DNA of 41,111 nucleotides from Nitrososphaerota archaeon (lineage in GTDB: Archaea; Thermoproteota; Nitrososphaeria; Nitrososphaerales; CADDZS01). The first letter of the stretch is position 1. Every line of letters begins with the position of its first letter. Below are positions 7,253-16,055 of this stretch, piece by piece. The DNA lies in assembly GCA_021325255.1 (NCBI GenBank), contig JAJPHP010000066.1:1-41111 (forward strand). Direction: 5' to 3'. Made by a program: the position numbers and the translations under genes. The notes beneath the pieces were generated by a model. It saw only the letters and a program-made list of their open reading frames with translations. It was not told where the DNA came from and searched no databases.

Positions 7253-7687
7253 TCAGCGACCAAACCGATCCAGTCGCCCAAACCTCGCGTCGGCAATGCG
7301 TTCCAGTTCGAGTTTTGTAAAGGAGCCCTTGATTTCCTGCACCTCAGGAGTAAGGGCAAACGACTCATCCACGATATAGTCATCGGGGCCGAATCCGACT
7401 CCGTGAAGTCTTGCAAGAGTACATTCAAGGTAGTACTTTGCTTGGTTTGCGAGATCGGGCTTTTTCGAGGCAGCTTCTGCAGAAGCGAGTGCATCGGAGA
7501 TGCTGTGATAAAAGGTGGCTCCGGGAGACCAGGAAAGTATACACTTGCTCGTCCCGCCGTCGCTGACTAATGTGGCTGGAACGGGAAGCCAGCTCTCATC
7601 GATCGCAGTTTGCTCGGCTATTGGTACTGTTCTACCCTCCTTGATTCTGCTACGCCACTGAAAGACTACCCTGTTGGCTTCCAACAA
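7253..7687 (-). CDS. Hypothetical protein, third gene of the GNAT operon
   Basis: The 144-residue product has no motif I recognise. It has a basic N-terminus (FQWRSRIKEGR), a central beta-like part (ATLVSDGGTSKCILSWSPGATFYHSI) and a helical region (DALASAEAASKKPDLANQAKYYLECTLARL). It starts 8 bp after the stop of the previous gene on the same strand, so the two are probably co-transcribed. The pairing of two adjacent unknown proteins of similar size suggests they act together. The end (LERIADARFGRLDRFGR) is basic. Confidence 0.55.
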   Translation of the reverse strand: MLEANRVVFQWRSRIKEGRTVPIAEQTAIDESWLPVPATLVSDGGTSKCILSWSPGATFYHSISDALASAEAASKKPDLANQAKYYLECTLARLHGVGFGPDDYIVDESFALTPEVQEIKGSFTKLELERIADARFGRLDRFGR

Positions 7688-7694
7688 TCGGGAA

Positions 7695-8117
7695 TCAAGA
7701 AAACTTAAGTTTCTCTGCGATGCTTCCTTTCGGCAAACTGCTCAATTGTGAAGTAAAGGTATCCCAAAGTTCAGTCGGCCACCCGTCTCCATAGCAGACG
7801 CTACCCTTGTCGGAACGGACCATGTCCTTGCGGTCTACCCAGTGAAGGATGCACATGACACCGTTGTCAGATCGTCGCTCATCAGGTTCGAGTGTTGTGA
7901 CTTTGATCTTTACAGATGTCAAGTTCGTAGTGAACCGATTGAAAGCGCTGTTCCACTTGCCGAAGTAACGCTTCACTGCAGGTCCCGATTCTTCGGTTAT
8001 GACTGCAAGCTGAGACTTTGCCGCTAGAGCGAATTCATTCACAGGCCGCAAGATACCAGCCCAACTCATACGAGAGCCATGAGCAACTATGGGTTCTAAG
8101 AACTCCTTTCCTTTCAT
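7695..8117 (-). CDS. Hypothetical protein, second gene of the GNAT operon
   Basis: ATG 8117 is preceded by a GGAGG-type ribosome-binding sequence and gives a 140-residue protein; the frame extends to 8183, but that extension overlaps the end of the acetyltransferase gene and is charged nonsense-like sequence. The product contains a mixed alpha/beta pattern (SVKIKVTTLEPDE, VMCILHWVDRKDMV) that could form a small sheet domain. I do not recognise the family. The gap to the acetyltransferase is 25 bp and to the next gene 7 bp, consistent with one minus-strand operon. Confidence 0.55.
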   Translation of the reverse strand: MKGKEFLEPIVAHGSRMSWAGILRPVNEFALAAKSQLAVITEESGPAVKRYFGKWNSAFNRFTTNLTSVKIKVTTLEPDERRSDNGVMCILHWVDRKDMVRSDKGSVCYGDGWPTELWDTFTSQLSSLPKGSIAEKLKFS

Positions 8118-8142
8118 CGTCTCCTCCCCAACTTCCTTTTCT

Positions 8143-8643
8143 TCAGATCCTCGCTCGCATTTCCCACGTTCTCTCCCAGCCAAGCTTGGAGTATACCCTT
8201 CTAGCCATCTTCGAGGCGTGCAGCCTAACTGATCGGTAGCCTTTCTTCTTGCACCTTTTCATGGCCTCCTTCACAATGCTCGAGGCAACCCCCGTTCCCC
8301 TGAATTCAGGCTCCGTATACATTGAGAGGAGGTATGGCTCTTCTGAGTTGGTCTGCCCCGGCCTCGGATGAATCTGCCGCAACCATATTCCACCGCTACC
8401 GACTATTCTACCCTCAGCACTGAAAGCCGCTAATCCAATAAACTTGCGTCTGCCAATCATCTCAGTTATCCACTTTTGATACGGCTTGTCGTAGATTCGG
8501 AGCTTTCTGTGTCCGTTTCGTTGGTTTATTTCTTCCCACATCTTTCTGCGGTGGGTTACAAGAATATCGATATCTTTTCGAGTGGTCCGCCTAATTTTGT
8601 ATTCACTGTTCGGCATGTTCGGAATCACTATCTCAAGTTCCAT
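8143..8643 (-). CDS. GNAT family N-acetyltransferase
   Basis: The 166-residue protein shows the GNAT fold: an N-terminal strand and helix (YKIRRTTRKDIDILVTHRRKMW), the core strand ending in SMYTEPEFRGTGVASSIV, where RGTGVA is the acetyl-CoA pyrophosphate loop (Q/RxxGxG/A), and the C-terminal SVRLHASKMARRVYSKLGW, the usual A-x-x-x-Y-x-x-x-GF motif. It transfers an acetyl group from acetyl-CoA to an amine; the acceptor cannot be told. The TATA-like TTTTTTTAAT at 8661-8670 supports ATG 8643 and a nearly leaderless message for a three-gene operon with two unknown genes. Confidence 0.85.
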   Translation of the reverse strand: MELEIVIPNMPNSEYKIRRTTRKDIDILVTHRRKMWEEINQRNGHRKLRIYDKPYQKWITEMIGRRKFIGLAAFSAEGRIVGSGGIWLRQIHPRPGQTNSEEPYLLSMYTEPEFRGTGVASSIVKEAMKRCKKKGYRSVRLHASKMARRVYSKLGWERTWEMRARI

Positions 8644-8867
8644 ATCTAAATACTCATGAAATTAAAAAAAGAACAGATTACATTCTAAGAAGATAGGCAG
8701 GAATGGCCATTTTTATCGTCGTCGGACACTAAAGAGATTTGTATCATAGGCTTTGAAATGCCAACGGATCGTTCCAGTTGGAATCTGCAAATCATCCAAA
8801 AAAGGATGCGAGGCCTTTAACGAATGAACTCTTAGCGGTAATTTCCATGAAGGGGAAGAGAGAAATC

Positions 8868-9959
8868 TCACTGGCCCTGAGCTTCGAGCGATTTGTTAAG
8901 AGGGTTGTGGCATGCAGTAAAGTGTGAGGGTGACTTCTCCGCCAACTCGGGATCAGCCTCAGCGCAAACTGCCGTGGAATATTTACAGCGAGGCAAGAAT
9001 GCGCATCCTTTCTTAATTGTTAGTCCATCTTCTATGGATGTGGTTACTGTTGCATCAGCGCTTGGCGCCACTTGAAGTTCCTTCGCTAACTGTTTTTCAA
9101 AGTCGAACGAGGGCGTCGACTCCATAATGAGGTTGACGTAAGGATGGTGAGGCTTGGCGAGTACAGCCTCAGTGCGCCCCAATTCGACAACCTTTCCGAG
9201 GTACATGACTAGCGTTCGATCACTGACTATCTTCGTGCTCGCTAAATCGTGAGTTATCATGAGCACGGTGAGTTTTCTTTTCTCCTTCAACTCGTAGAGG
9301 AGGGACAAAATCTTCAGCCGCTGGGCGGCGTCGAGCATTGTGATCGGCTCATCAGCAATGAGCAACCTTGGGTTCGACGCTAGGGCTCTTGCTATGTTCA
9401 CCCTCTGTCTCTGCCCCCCGGAGAGCTGGTGGGGGAACCTGTGCAACACCTGACTCGGGTCAAGGCCCACCTCCTTAAGCAGGTTGGACGCGGACACGCG
9501 CACGGCGTCCCGCCCCTTAACCTGAGCGAGCCGACGCAGTGGCAATGAAAGTGCAGCCAAAACGTCATGCCTTGGATTTAGGGATTCGAATGGATCTTGG
9601 AAGATTATTTGGACATCCTTCCTGTATTTTAGGAGGTCTCTGCCGCGCAGTTTGGTCACCTCGACACCGTTGTATCTTATCGAACCTCGCGTGGGCCTCG
9701 TCAGGGACAGGATGCAACGAGCAATGGTGCTCTTACCGGAGCCGCTCTCCCCGACTATCGCTAGAATTTCAGAATCGTATGCCATGAAAGAGACGTTGTC
9801 GACAGCCTTTATCCATGACTTGCGGCTGAATCTGCCGGTGCGACCCCCGCCGCCGCCCGATTTCGCAAACTCGACAGTGAGGTTGCTCACTTCGAGTATC
9901 GCCCTCCCCTGCTGGGATGGCTGTCGGCGTTCATCGTAGTTTAATTGTACTTGTGACAA
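8868..9959 (-). CDS. Peptide ABC transporter ATPase, OppF/DppF type
   Basis: The 363-residue protein is a cytoplasmic ATPase that powers uptake of di/oligopeptides or similar solutes. Walker A is GESGSGKS (residues 70-77), the Q-loop region is IIFQDPFESLNP, the signature LSGGQ (179-183) and Walker B LLIADE (199-204), with the switch His in MITHDL. The C-terminal HPY domain carries CAFLPRCKYSTAVC. The D-loop reads TMLD instead of the usual SALD, and the residues after it (AAQRLKIL) differ from the common VSVQ. An insertion with SGGGGG at residues 34-40 precedes Walker A. It overlaps the upstream ATPase gene by 19 bp and ends the operon. Confidence 0.9.
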   Translation of the reverse strand: MSQVQLNYDERRQPSQQGRAILEVSNLTVEFAKSGGGGGRTGRFSRKSWIKAVDNVSFMAYDSEILAIVGESGSGKSTIARCILSLTRPTRGSIRYNGVEVTKLRGRDLLKYRKDVQIIFQDPFESLNPRHDVLAALSLPLRRLAQVKGRDAVRVSASNLLKEVGLDPSQVLHRFPHQLSGGQRQRVNIARALASNPRLLIADEPITMLDAAQRLKILSLLYELKEKRKLTVLMITHDLASTKIVSDRTLVMYLGKVVELGRTEAVLAKPHHPYVNLIMESTPSFDFEKQLAKELQVAPSADATVTTSIEDGLTIKKGCAFLPRCKYSTAVCAEADPELAEKSPSHFTACHNPLNKSLEAQGQ

Positions 9960-10915
9960 GCAACGAGCCTCCCATCGTCAGTTTCCTTGAGTTGAGGCCT
10001 TTCCTCTTGACACCTCGTAAAGGCGTACTTGCATCTCTTAGCGTACTTGCAAGCTGCTCTTGAGAGGAGGCCATCCAGCGGCTCGTTTTGATTTGCCCTC
10101 TGAGATTCGAGGGCTGTCCGCTGTGAGTCCATCGTCAGGAGCGTTCCAAGTAGCATTTCGGTGTACGGATGACGCGGGTCTTTGAGAACCTTGGAAATTG
10201 GGCCCTGCTCGACAATTTCCCCAGCATACATTACGGCCACATTTTCCACCAATCCACCGAGCAGCAAAATCTCATGCGTGATGAAAATCAGTGAGAGATT
10301 CTTCTCGAGTATTTCCTTCTTAAGGAGCGAGAGGATCTGCTTTTGCACGACAACATCTAGGGCGGAGGTGGGCTCGTCGGCAATGAGCAACTTCGGGGAG
10401 AGTGCCAGAGCGAGGGCAATTACAACTCTCTGCCGCATGCCCCCGCTTAATTGATGAGGATAGGCGCCTGCCCTGTCGTCAGGAATGCCGACTTCACCAA
10501 GAAGTTTGACCGCCCTCTCTCGCGCCTCGCCCCTATTCAGATTCGAGTGTACTTGCATCACCTCAACAAGAGGGTCGGTGATGGTTTTTACCGGGTTAAG
10601 GGAATTCATGGCTGATTGGTAGACCATTGATACCTGTCTCCATCGATACTGCTTCAATTCATCCTTTCGCATCTTGAGCACGTCTTTTCCATTAAATTCT
10701 ATGGATCCCGAGATAATTTTACCCGGCCGCTCTATCAAGTTCATAACGCTCATCCCTAGCGTAGTCTTCCCACTCCCCGATTCCCCGACTACGCCCAAGG
10801 TGAACCCTTTCGAAGGGACATCCAAGCTTACATTATCAATTGCGGATATCCTACTTCCCGCAATGTTGTAAACCACAGCCAGGTCTGATACCCTGAGCAG
10901 ACTACTGGTCGTCAT
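9941..10915 (-). CDS. Peptide ABC transporter ATPase, OppD/DppD type
   Basis: The 324-residue partner ATPase has Walker A GESGSGKT (44-51), the Q-loop run MVYQSAMNSLNPV, signature LSGGMRQRV and Walker B LLIADEPTSALD, all canonical, and the switch His in FITHEI. QSAMNSLNP is the hallmark of the OppD subfamily. The C-terminal oligopeptide domain has the Cys spacing CKYAKRCKYAFTRC, which in this family can hold an iron-sulfur cluster. It forms a heterodimer with the OppF-like gene that overlaps its end. ATG 10915 follows the permease gene by 106 bp. Confidence 0.9.
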   Translation of the reverse strand: MTTSSLLRVSDLAVVYNIAGSRISAIDNVSLDVPSKGFTLGVVGESGSGKTTLGMSVMNLIERPGKIISGSIEFNGKDVLKMRKDELKQYRWRQVSMVYQSAMNSLNPVKTITDPLVEVMQVHSNLNRGEARERAVKLLGEVGIPDDRAGAYPHQLSGGMRQRVVIALALALSPKLLIADEPTSALDVVVQKQILSLLKKEILEKNLSLIFITHEILLLGGLVENVAVMYAGEIVEQGPISKVLKDPRHPYTEMLLGTLLTMDSQRTALESQRANQNEPLDGLLSRAACKYAKRCKYAFTRCQEERPQLKETDDGRLVACHKYN

Positions 10916-11021
10916 GTTGCGAGCACCAAACTTCTCAACACCGATTCTCTGCGCGCGACCTTGGTTCTTAGGGCAAAATAAGTAAAACTGGTCGCCACTC
11001 CTCTCTCCTTAACTTTTTGAT

Positions 11022-11903
11022 TCATATTATCTTCAGCCTCGGATTGAACTTTTCCTCTAGCGCAAATCCGATGAATGCAAATCCCGTGGCTGTGAGAGTA
11101 ATTATGGCACCCGGCACGAGGATCCACCACCACGCTCCAGCATAGAATCCAAATTGTTGCGCCCAATACAGTGTGCTACCCCAGCTTACCGCATTCGGAT
11201 TCCCTACACCGAGGAACTGAAGTGCCGTGGTGAGTATGATAGTAAGGGAGACATTCACAATAAAGTAAGCCATGGCGATCGAGCCTACTTCTGGCACTAT
11301 GATTCTGAGGACGATCTCAATGTCTCGCAAACCTCCAGTCCTCGCTGCATCGACAAATGGCAGCTTCTTCGCGCTCGCAACTTGCGCTCGCACAGACCTG
11401 GCGACTGGAGGCCAGAGGACAGCAATGAGCAGCGACATGATGAAAAGATTCGTGGCAGGAAATAAAGAGCCAAGCATGATAAGGAGGGGTAGGACGGGGA
11501 ACGCCATTACCACGTCGCTCGCGCCGCCAAGAACTCCGTCAAGCTTTCTGTAGTACCCACCGAACACGCCAACAAAGAAGCCGAGCACGACAGATCCCAG
11601 CGCTCCTCCCATAGCAACGAACAACGAAGGATACGCGCCCCACACAATCTGGCTGAAAAGGTCGTGACCGAGATAGTCCGTTCCAAATGGGTGAGCGTAG
11701 CTTGGTGGCTTGTTGATAGAGACTGAAATCGCGTAGGGAGAGTACGGTGTGAGAAGGGATCCTGCGACGATGAATACTATGATCCCAACAATCATGCAAA
11801 GGCCTATCTTGGAAAGCCTTGAAGAAAAAATCGAAGAATAGATGCTACGAAGTCGGTTGCGTGGTCGTTCTTCGATTACCACATCAGCCGATGTCGTTGT
11901 CAC
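11022..11903 (-). CDS. Peptide ABC transporter permease, OppC/DppC type
   Basis: The 293-residue membrane protein has an N-terminal helix (IGLCMIVGIIVFIVAGSLL), the DppC landmark HPFGTDYLGHDLFSQIVWG, five more helices and the EAA-like coupling loop VDAARTGGLRDIEIVLRIIVPE, which contacts the ATPases. It forms a transmembrane pair with the OppB-like protein. ATG 11903 gives an N-terminus beginning MTTTSADVVIEERP. The gap to the upstream permease gene is 95 bp and contains T-rich runs, so an internal promoter or processing site is possible. Confidence 0.9.
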   Translation of the reverse strand: MTTTSADVVIEERPRNRLRSIYSSIFSSRLSKIGLCMIVGIIVFIVAGSLLTPYSPYAISVSINKPPSYAHPFGTDYLGHDLFSQIVWGAYPSLFVAMGGALGSVVLGFFVGVFGGYYRKLDGVLGGASDVVMAFPVLPLLIMLGSLFPATNLFIMSLLIAVLWPPVARSVRAQVASAKKLPFVDAARTGGLRDIEIVLRIIVPEVGSIAMAYFIVNVSLTIILTTALQFLGVGNPNAVSWGSTLYWAQQFGFYAGAWWWILVPGAIITLTATGFAFIGFALEEKFNPRLKII

Positions 11904-11998
11904 TTTTTAACTCACTTTTTTCTCTTTGGTTTCTACTGTTTCTCTATTTTGTCGAACAGAGTGTATGCCATGACCGCAAGTATCTCGCTGTTTTGCAT

Positions 11999-12985
11999 CT
12001 ACTGCCTAACTTCGTCTTCCTCTCTCAGCTTGGGATCCAGACGAACAAGGAGGAAATCTCCTATCAAACCGCCGATTACCACGAGGAGGGTGACGTAGAA
12101 GATACTGCCCTCCAATACTGGGTAGTCCCTGTTTACAACTGCGTCTACAATCAAGTCGCCTATTCCGGCGTAACCAAAAACCGATTCCACAAGTATCACC
12201 CTGCTAATTAGGCTTGCTAGAGAGAATGTGAGCAAAGAAACTAGAGGTAAAAGAGAGTTCCTCAATATGTAGCGCCTAGCGATCAAAAAGTCACTGAGGC
12301 CCCGCGTCCTTGCAGCCGTCACGTAGTCGGTCTTGAGTACCTGCTGGGTCGTGCCCCTGAGCACCAGATACACCTCGCCAAAGAAGGAGAGAGTCATTGC
12401 TAAGACCGGCAGGATTGCGTGCACGATAACTGACCCAAGATAGGCTAGCCCCGTTCCCGGGTTGTTGCTGATATTTCCGAAAATTGGGAGCCAGCGAAGG
12501 TATACTGCAAATACCCACAGCAGAATCATCGAGGTCCAAAATACAGGCGTCGCATGGAACACTATTGCTGAGTAGAGAGAGCCCACTTCGAACTTGCCGG
12601 CCCTGCGCGATGATGCGTACGCGCTCATGAAGTATGCAATAATTATTGATAGGGCAAAACTTGATCCAATAAGGATGAGCGTCCATGGAAGCCGTGAAAA
12701 GAAAAGTGTCGTCACTTGGGCGGGAAAGTACTGGTAAGAGACGCCAAAGTAAGGGGGCCATGATAGGAATATTCCTTTCAGGTAGAGAACGTACTGCACG
12801 TAGTATGAGTGATCAAGACCAAGCCTAGCCTGAATCTCGACGAAGGCCTGCTGCGGAAGCCTGCTGCTCGCTGCCAAGATTTCGGCTGCGTTTCCGGGAA
12901 CTAGGCGGGGAATTATAAAGTCGAAGTTAATTATCGCAACCATGATTGCGATAGAGACTAAAATGCGGCGCATAAGGTATCGCAA
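11999..12985 (-). CDS. Peptide ABC transporter permease, OppB/DppB type
   Basis: The 328-residue membrane protein carries the family start (MRYLMRRILVSIAIMVAIINFDFIIPRLVPGNAA), six helices and the EAA loop DYVTAARTRGLSDFLIARRYILRN, and it ends in LLVRLDPKLR, a hallmark of this permease family. TTG 12985 and ATG 12973 are both possible starts. The gene follows the binding-protein gene after a gap of about 250 bp holding a long pyrimidine-rich tract, so it may be transcribed at a different level from the binding protein. Confidence 0.9.
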   Translation of the reverse strand: MRYLMRRILVSIAIMVAIINFDFIIPRLVPGNAAEILAASSRLPQQAFVEIQARLGLDHSYYVQYVLYLKGIFLSWPPYFGVSYQYFPAQVTTLFFSRLPWTLILIGSSFALSIIIAYFMSAYASSRRAGKFEVGSLYSAIVFHATPVFWTSMILLWVFAVYLRWLPIFGNISNNPGTGLAYLGSVIVHAILPVLAMTLSFFGEVYLVLRGTTQQVLKTDYVTAARTRGLSDFLIARRYILRNSLLPLVSLLTFSLASLISRVILVESVFGYAGIGDLIVDAVVNRDYPVLEGSIFYVTLLVVIGGLIGDFLLVRLDPKLREEDEVRQ

Positions 12986-13139
12986 AGAAGCTCAGCCTCC
13001 AATGTCAAACCTGTGAGGAAAATTATTCTTCTCCTTCACCATCACAAGATAGATACCACAACATGCACGAAGACGGTAATTGGGAAACATTTCAGTTTTT
13101 GCATGCCTTCGGTCGAGATCGGACGTCGCGTAGGGGAAA

Positions 13140-13225
13140 ACTGTCGGGGCGGAGCTCCACAGAAAAAAGAAGGAGAAGGGAGGGGGAGAGGGGGAGAGAG
13201 GATGAGACCGCCCTCTAGTTTGTCG
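13140..13225 (-). terminator. Pyrimidine-rich terminator-like tract after the binding protein gene
   Basis: On the minus strand, just past the stop of the binding protein (13234), lies a run of about 50 nearly pure C/T bases (13158-13205) ending in TTCTTTTTTC. Archaeal RNA polymerase terminates at T-rich tracts. Partial termination here would leave much more binding-protein message than permease message, as is usual for these transporters. Confidence 0.5.
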
Positions 13226-13233
13226 CTGATTTG

Positions 13234-15216
13234 TTATGGATTGCTTCGTCCTCTTCTCCGCACTGCCAGGACTCCGAGTAGGATCACAATAATTACCACA
13301 ACAGCTGCTATTGCTGCCAAGGTAATGTTATTGCTAGAACTACTAGATTCCTGCGAGGTCGTTGGCGAAACCAATGTCGTCGGTGAAGAGGATGTCGTTA
13401 CGACAGACACAGAAGAAGAGACCGAAGTCGCCGTCGGTGTACTTTGCGCGGATGTGGATGTCGCTGCGGATGAAGAGGAGGAAATGGTGGCTGAGGTTGT
13501 CGAAGAGCCAGCTGGGGTTAGCAGCGCTAGGGCGGTATCATTCCACTCGGGTGCGGCGATGTAATACATGTATGTGCTTGGCCAGTTGGTGAACCTCTGC
13601 GTGTTGTATGCCATCAGAGCTGGAGCATAATCCAACACGAGTTGCGGTAGGTACTGAGAATTCAAAGACTGAATGTTCGAGAGGTACTGTGACTCTAAGG
13701 CTGGGTCGGCGGTCCCCTCTAGTGCTGTCTTGTTGCCGTTGTATTCGTTGTCAATTGACGGAGGATACAGATTGTGGGCTGGCTGGACGTATGGATTGTA
13801 AACAAACCATGCAGGCTCTCCGTCCAAGTATGCGTCTCCAAATACCGGGCCACCGCTCGTGTGGATGATCAGATTGTTCTGTATGTTGAACGTGTTGTGA
13901 TAGTCATATCCAATGAGCGTTCCCATCGATGTTGCTTCCAAAGTAGTAACCTTGAAGCCAAGTGATTGGAGGCTGCTCTGGACGATGCCGGCCGCAATTT
14001 CATTCGAGGTGACATCCGTATCTGCCCAAAGCGTCAGGCTGACATCTGTTCCATTTGGATACTGGAGGAAACCATCTGATCCCATCTTTATACCGATGGA
14101 ACTGAGGAGAGTGGTAGCCTGACTGGGACTGTAACTGTAGTTGGACTGGTGCGAGTTGTACCACGAAGAGAACGTTGGGACTCCCCCTTCCGCGTTGTAC
14201 GCGGTCGAGCCGTACCCGGCGAATGCATTCTGGACTATCGCACTCTGGTTTATTCCATATACCAAAGCCTGCCTGAACTGGGTCATGTTATACGGGTATC
14301 GTGTTACGTTCCAGTTTATTGTTGTGACATATTCGCCGGGTTGTTGAAGGATCTTCAGGTTCGGGTTTGCAAGAATTGAGGAAGCGACATTAGGAACAAT
14401 TGGGGCAAAGTCGCTGGTCCCTCCTTCGAGATATGTCGAGGTCTGGGACTCTGTCTCGACAAAGTTAATGTCTATCTCGCATACCTTCGGAAGCGGCCTG
14501 TAGTATGGGTTTCTGAGCATGACCAAAGTCGTTGACCCGGAAGTATAGTTCGCGACGTAAAATGGCCCGTCCACGATATCGGTGCCAAAGTTGGTGGTGT
14601 TTGCACCTTGCGAGATAACGGACTGCGGATAGACAGCAGTGTAGATCAGAGAGCTTATCTTCTCAGGAAAGTGAGCATCGGAGGCGTTCAAATTGAACTG
14701 CGCAGTACTGGTATTCAGCTTCTGGATGGAAACGACCTCCGTATGCGCGTTGACAAAATCGTATGTAGGATTTAGAGCGAACTGTGAGCTGTACGTATTC
14801 AAGATGTCCTGCGCAGTGACGTTTGTTCCGTCGGACCACATTAGGCCTGGTCGCACATGGAAAGTCCACTGCGTGTAGTTCGCGTTGTGAGTAATCGCGT
14901 CAGAAATCGAATCATTCCAGTCGAAGTATCCGTTCGGAGCAACCACAGGGTAGATGCTAAGATACTCCATAAAGGCTACGGTGTAGCTCGAAGTAATGGA
15001 GGCCGTTAGCAGGTTGAAACTGTTGGGCACTCCGCCATATTCCGTCAACTTTAGCACGGAACTTGAAGAGCAAGAAGAACTGTTAGATTGTGCGGATGCT
15101 ACTATTGGACCAGGTCTGCTCACTCCTATCTGCGGGACGAACCCACCGGAGAGAAGAAAGACCAGTGCCACAGCCAAGATGATATCAAGTAACGCGTTGC
15201 TATGTTTTCCCTTCAT
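13234..15216 (-). CDS. Membrane-anchored peptide-binding protein of an ABC transporter (family 5)
   Basis: From ATG 15216, preceded by GGAGG nine bases upstream, the 660-residue protein has a signal/anchor helix (LLDIILAVALVFLLSGG), then the solute-binding family 5 fold with LTEYGGVPNSFNLLTA at the start, FHVRPGLMWSDGTNVTAQD (the family hallmark), FRQALVYGINQSAIVQNAF and a hinge in the second lobe. Residues near the end form a long Ser/Thr stalk and a C-terminal helix (LAAIAAVVVIIVILLGVLAV) capped by RRRGRSNP, so it is tethered to the membrane facing outward, the usual archaeal arrangement. It would deliver peptides or similar compounds to the permeases. A longer frame extends to 15294 and is a possible alternative start. 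Confidence 0.9.
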   Translation of the reverse strand: MKGKHSNALLDIILAVALVFLLSGGFVPQIGVSRPGPIVASAQSNSSSCSSSSVLKLTEYGGVPNSFNLLTASITSSYTVAFMEYLSIYPVVAPNGYFDWNDSISDAITHNANYTQWTFHVRPGLMWSDGTNVTAQDILNTYSSQFALNPTYDFVNAHTEVVSIQKLNTSTAQFNLNASDAHFPEKISSLIYTAVYPQSVISQGANTTNFGTDIVDGPFYVANYTSGSTTLVMLRNPYYRPLPKVCEIDINFVETESQTSTYLEGGTSDFAPIVPNVASSILANPNLKILQQPGEYVTTINWNVTRYPYNMTQFRQALVYGINQSAIVQNAFAGYGSTAYNAEGGVPTFSSWYNSHQSNYSYSPSQATTLLSSIGIKMGSDGFLQYPNGTDVSLTLWADTDVTSNEIAAGIVQSSLQSLGFKVTTLEATSMGTLIGYDYHNTFNIQNNLIIHTSGGPVFGDAYLDGEPAWFVYNPYVQPAHNLYPPSIDNEYNGNKTALEGTADPALESQYLSNIQSLNSQYLPQLVLDYAPALMAYNTQRFTNWPSTYMYYIAAPEWNDTALALLTPAGSSTTSATISSSSSAATSTSAQSTPTATSVSSSVSVVTTSSSPTTLVSPTTSQESSSSSNNITLAAIAAVVVIIVILLGVLAVRRRGRSNP

Positions 15217-15313
15217 TGCCTGCAGCCTCCGTGAACCTGAATGTAGCCTGCGACAGGCGTGCAACAACCGAACATACCGTGTGACCATGTACAACCCTGG
15301 AAAACTATTTTGA

Positions 15314-15334
15314 TTTTCACGATTTTCGTGAAAA
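15314..15334. promoter_or_regulatory. Operator-like palindrome at the peptide transporter promoter
   Basis: TTTTCACGA (15314-15322) and TCGTGAAAA (15326-15334) are perfect 9-bp inverted arms with a TTT spacer. On the minus strand, a TATA-like TTTAATATA (15344-15352) lies just upstream, so the transcription start would be expected inside the palindrome. A dimeric repressor bound there would block the transporter operon. Confidence 0.6.
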
Positions 15335-15343
15335 ACTTGACCG

Positions 15344-15352
15344 TATATTAAA
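15344..15352 (-). promoter_or_regulatory. TATA-like box of the peptide transporter operon
   Basis: TTTAATATA on the minus strand is placed so that transcription would start near 15322, giving a leader of about 105 nt before ATG 15216. Confidence 0.45.
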
Positions 15353-15359
15353 CATTGTT

Positions 15360-16040
15360 ACCTGCTTTACCCGTTAAGATAATCGAGCGAACGACAACAG
15401 GAATGAGCGGCAGAGGGAACACTTGTTGTGGATGCACGACGGAATTTCGCCGTCATCCTTGCGAAACCCGAAAAACTTTTCGTCTGTGTCTGCAGATTGT
15501 TGCTCTGCTATCCACACAGTATGGATTTAGCCTCTCCTCGTTTTAGATCCACTACCATCGGGAGGGTGGGTAAGATCTCGGTTCACGGCGGTAATGCTCT
15601 TTTTTTCAAGGGCGTATTGCATCCAAGCTGCGTTCTATGAAGCATAGCATAATGGCGGTGTAAGAGACATGATTGGAAATCCTCAACACGACTGCATTCC
15701 ACTTGATTACTGTGCAGAGAGGTAGCAGAAAATCGACGAAGGAAACATGCCTACCCTAAGGCAAGGACTGACCTGATCCTCAAGGTCAGTACTCAAAGCC
15801 GGATGACTAGACACCGAATTGCGCTACAAGCTCTACCGTCGAGCGCAACTAGGCAGCTTCAGGTTGGCAGAGCGACAGTACGCTTGCTACAGGTTTTGAA
15901 ACATTTAATATGAACTGCGCTCAATACGCTCCAACTGGAGACCCCGATCGCAAGCCTCGTTGCATTTATGGAGTGTCACCTATATTCCGTGCGCGAGCCG
16001 AAGCGGCCTCTCGCTCAGGTCAGTAACGGAATTTCCAAAG
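15360..16040. other. Long intergenic stretch upstream of the Mo-hydroxylase genes
   Basis: About 680 bases show no convincing gene: the frames at 15355-15546 and 15428-15640 have poor composition. A small hairpin (GACGG 15438-15442 with CCGTC 15450-15454) and a TATA-like ATTTAATATG near 15904 are visible, but the latter is about 150 bp from the next gene. No RNA gene could be supported, although the length and the lack of coding frames leave room for one. Confidence 0.35.
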
Positions 16041-16055
16041 GTCTGAATTTTCGCA

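Noticed and set aside
13013..13564. 183-codon plus-strand frame opposite the binding-protein gene
   Set aside because: Its second half is the antisense of the Ser/Thr-rich stalk, which yields repetitive Val/Glu/Asp sequence; it also crosses the pyrimidine tract.
15360..15640. Two plus-strand frames in the gap before the Mo hydroxylase
   Set aside because: Poor composition, no promoter or ribosome-binding sequence, no similarity to any known pattern.
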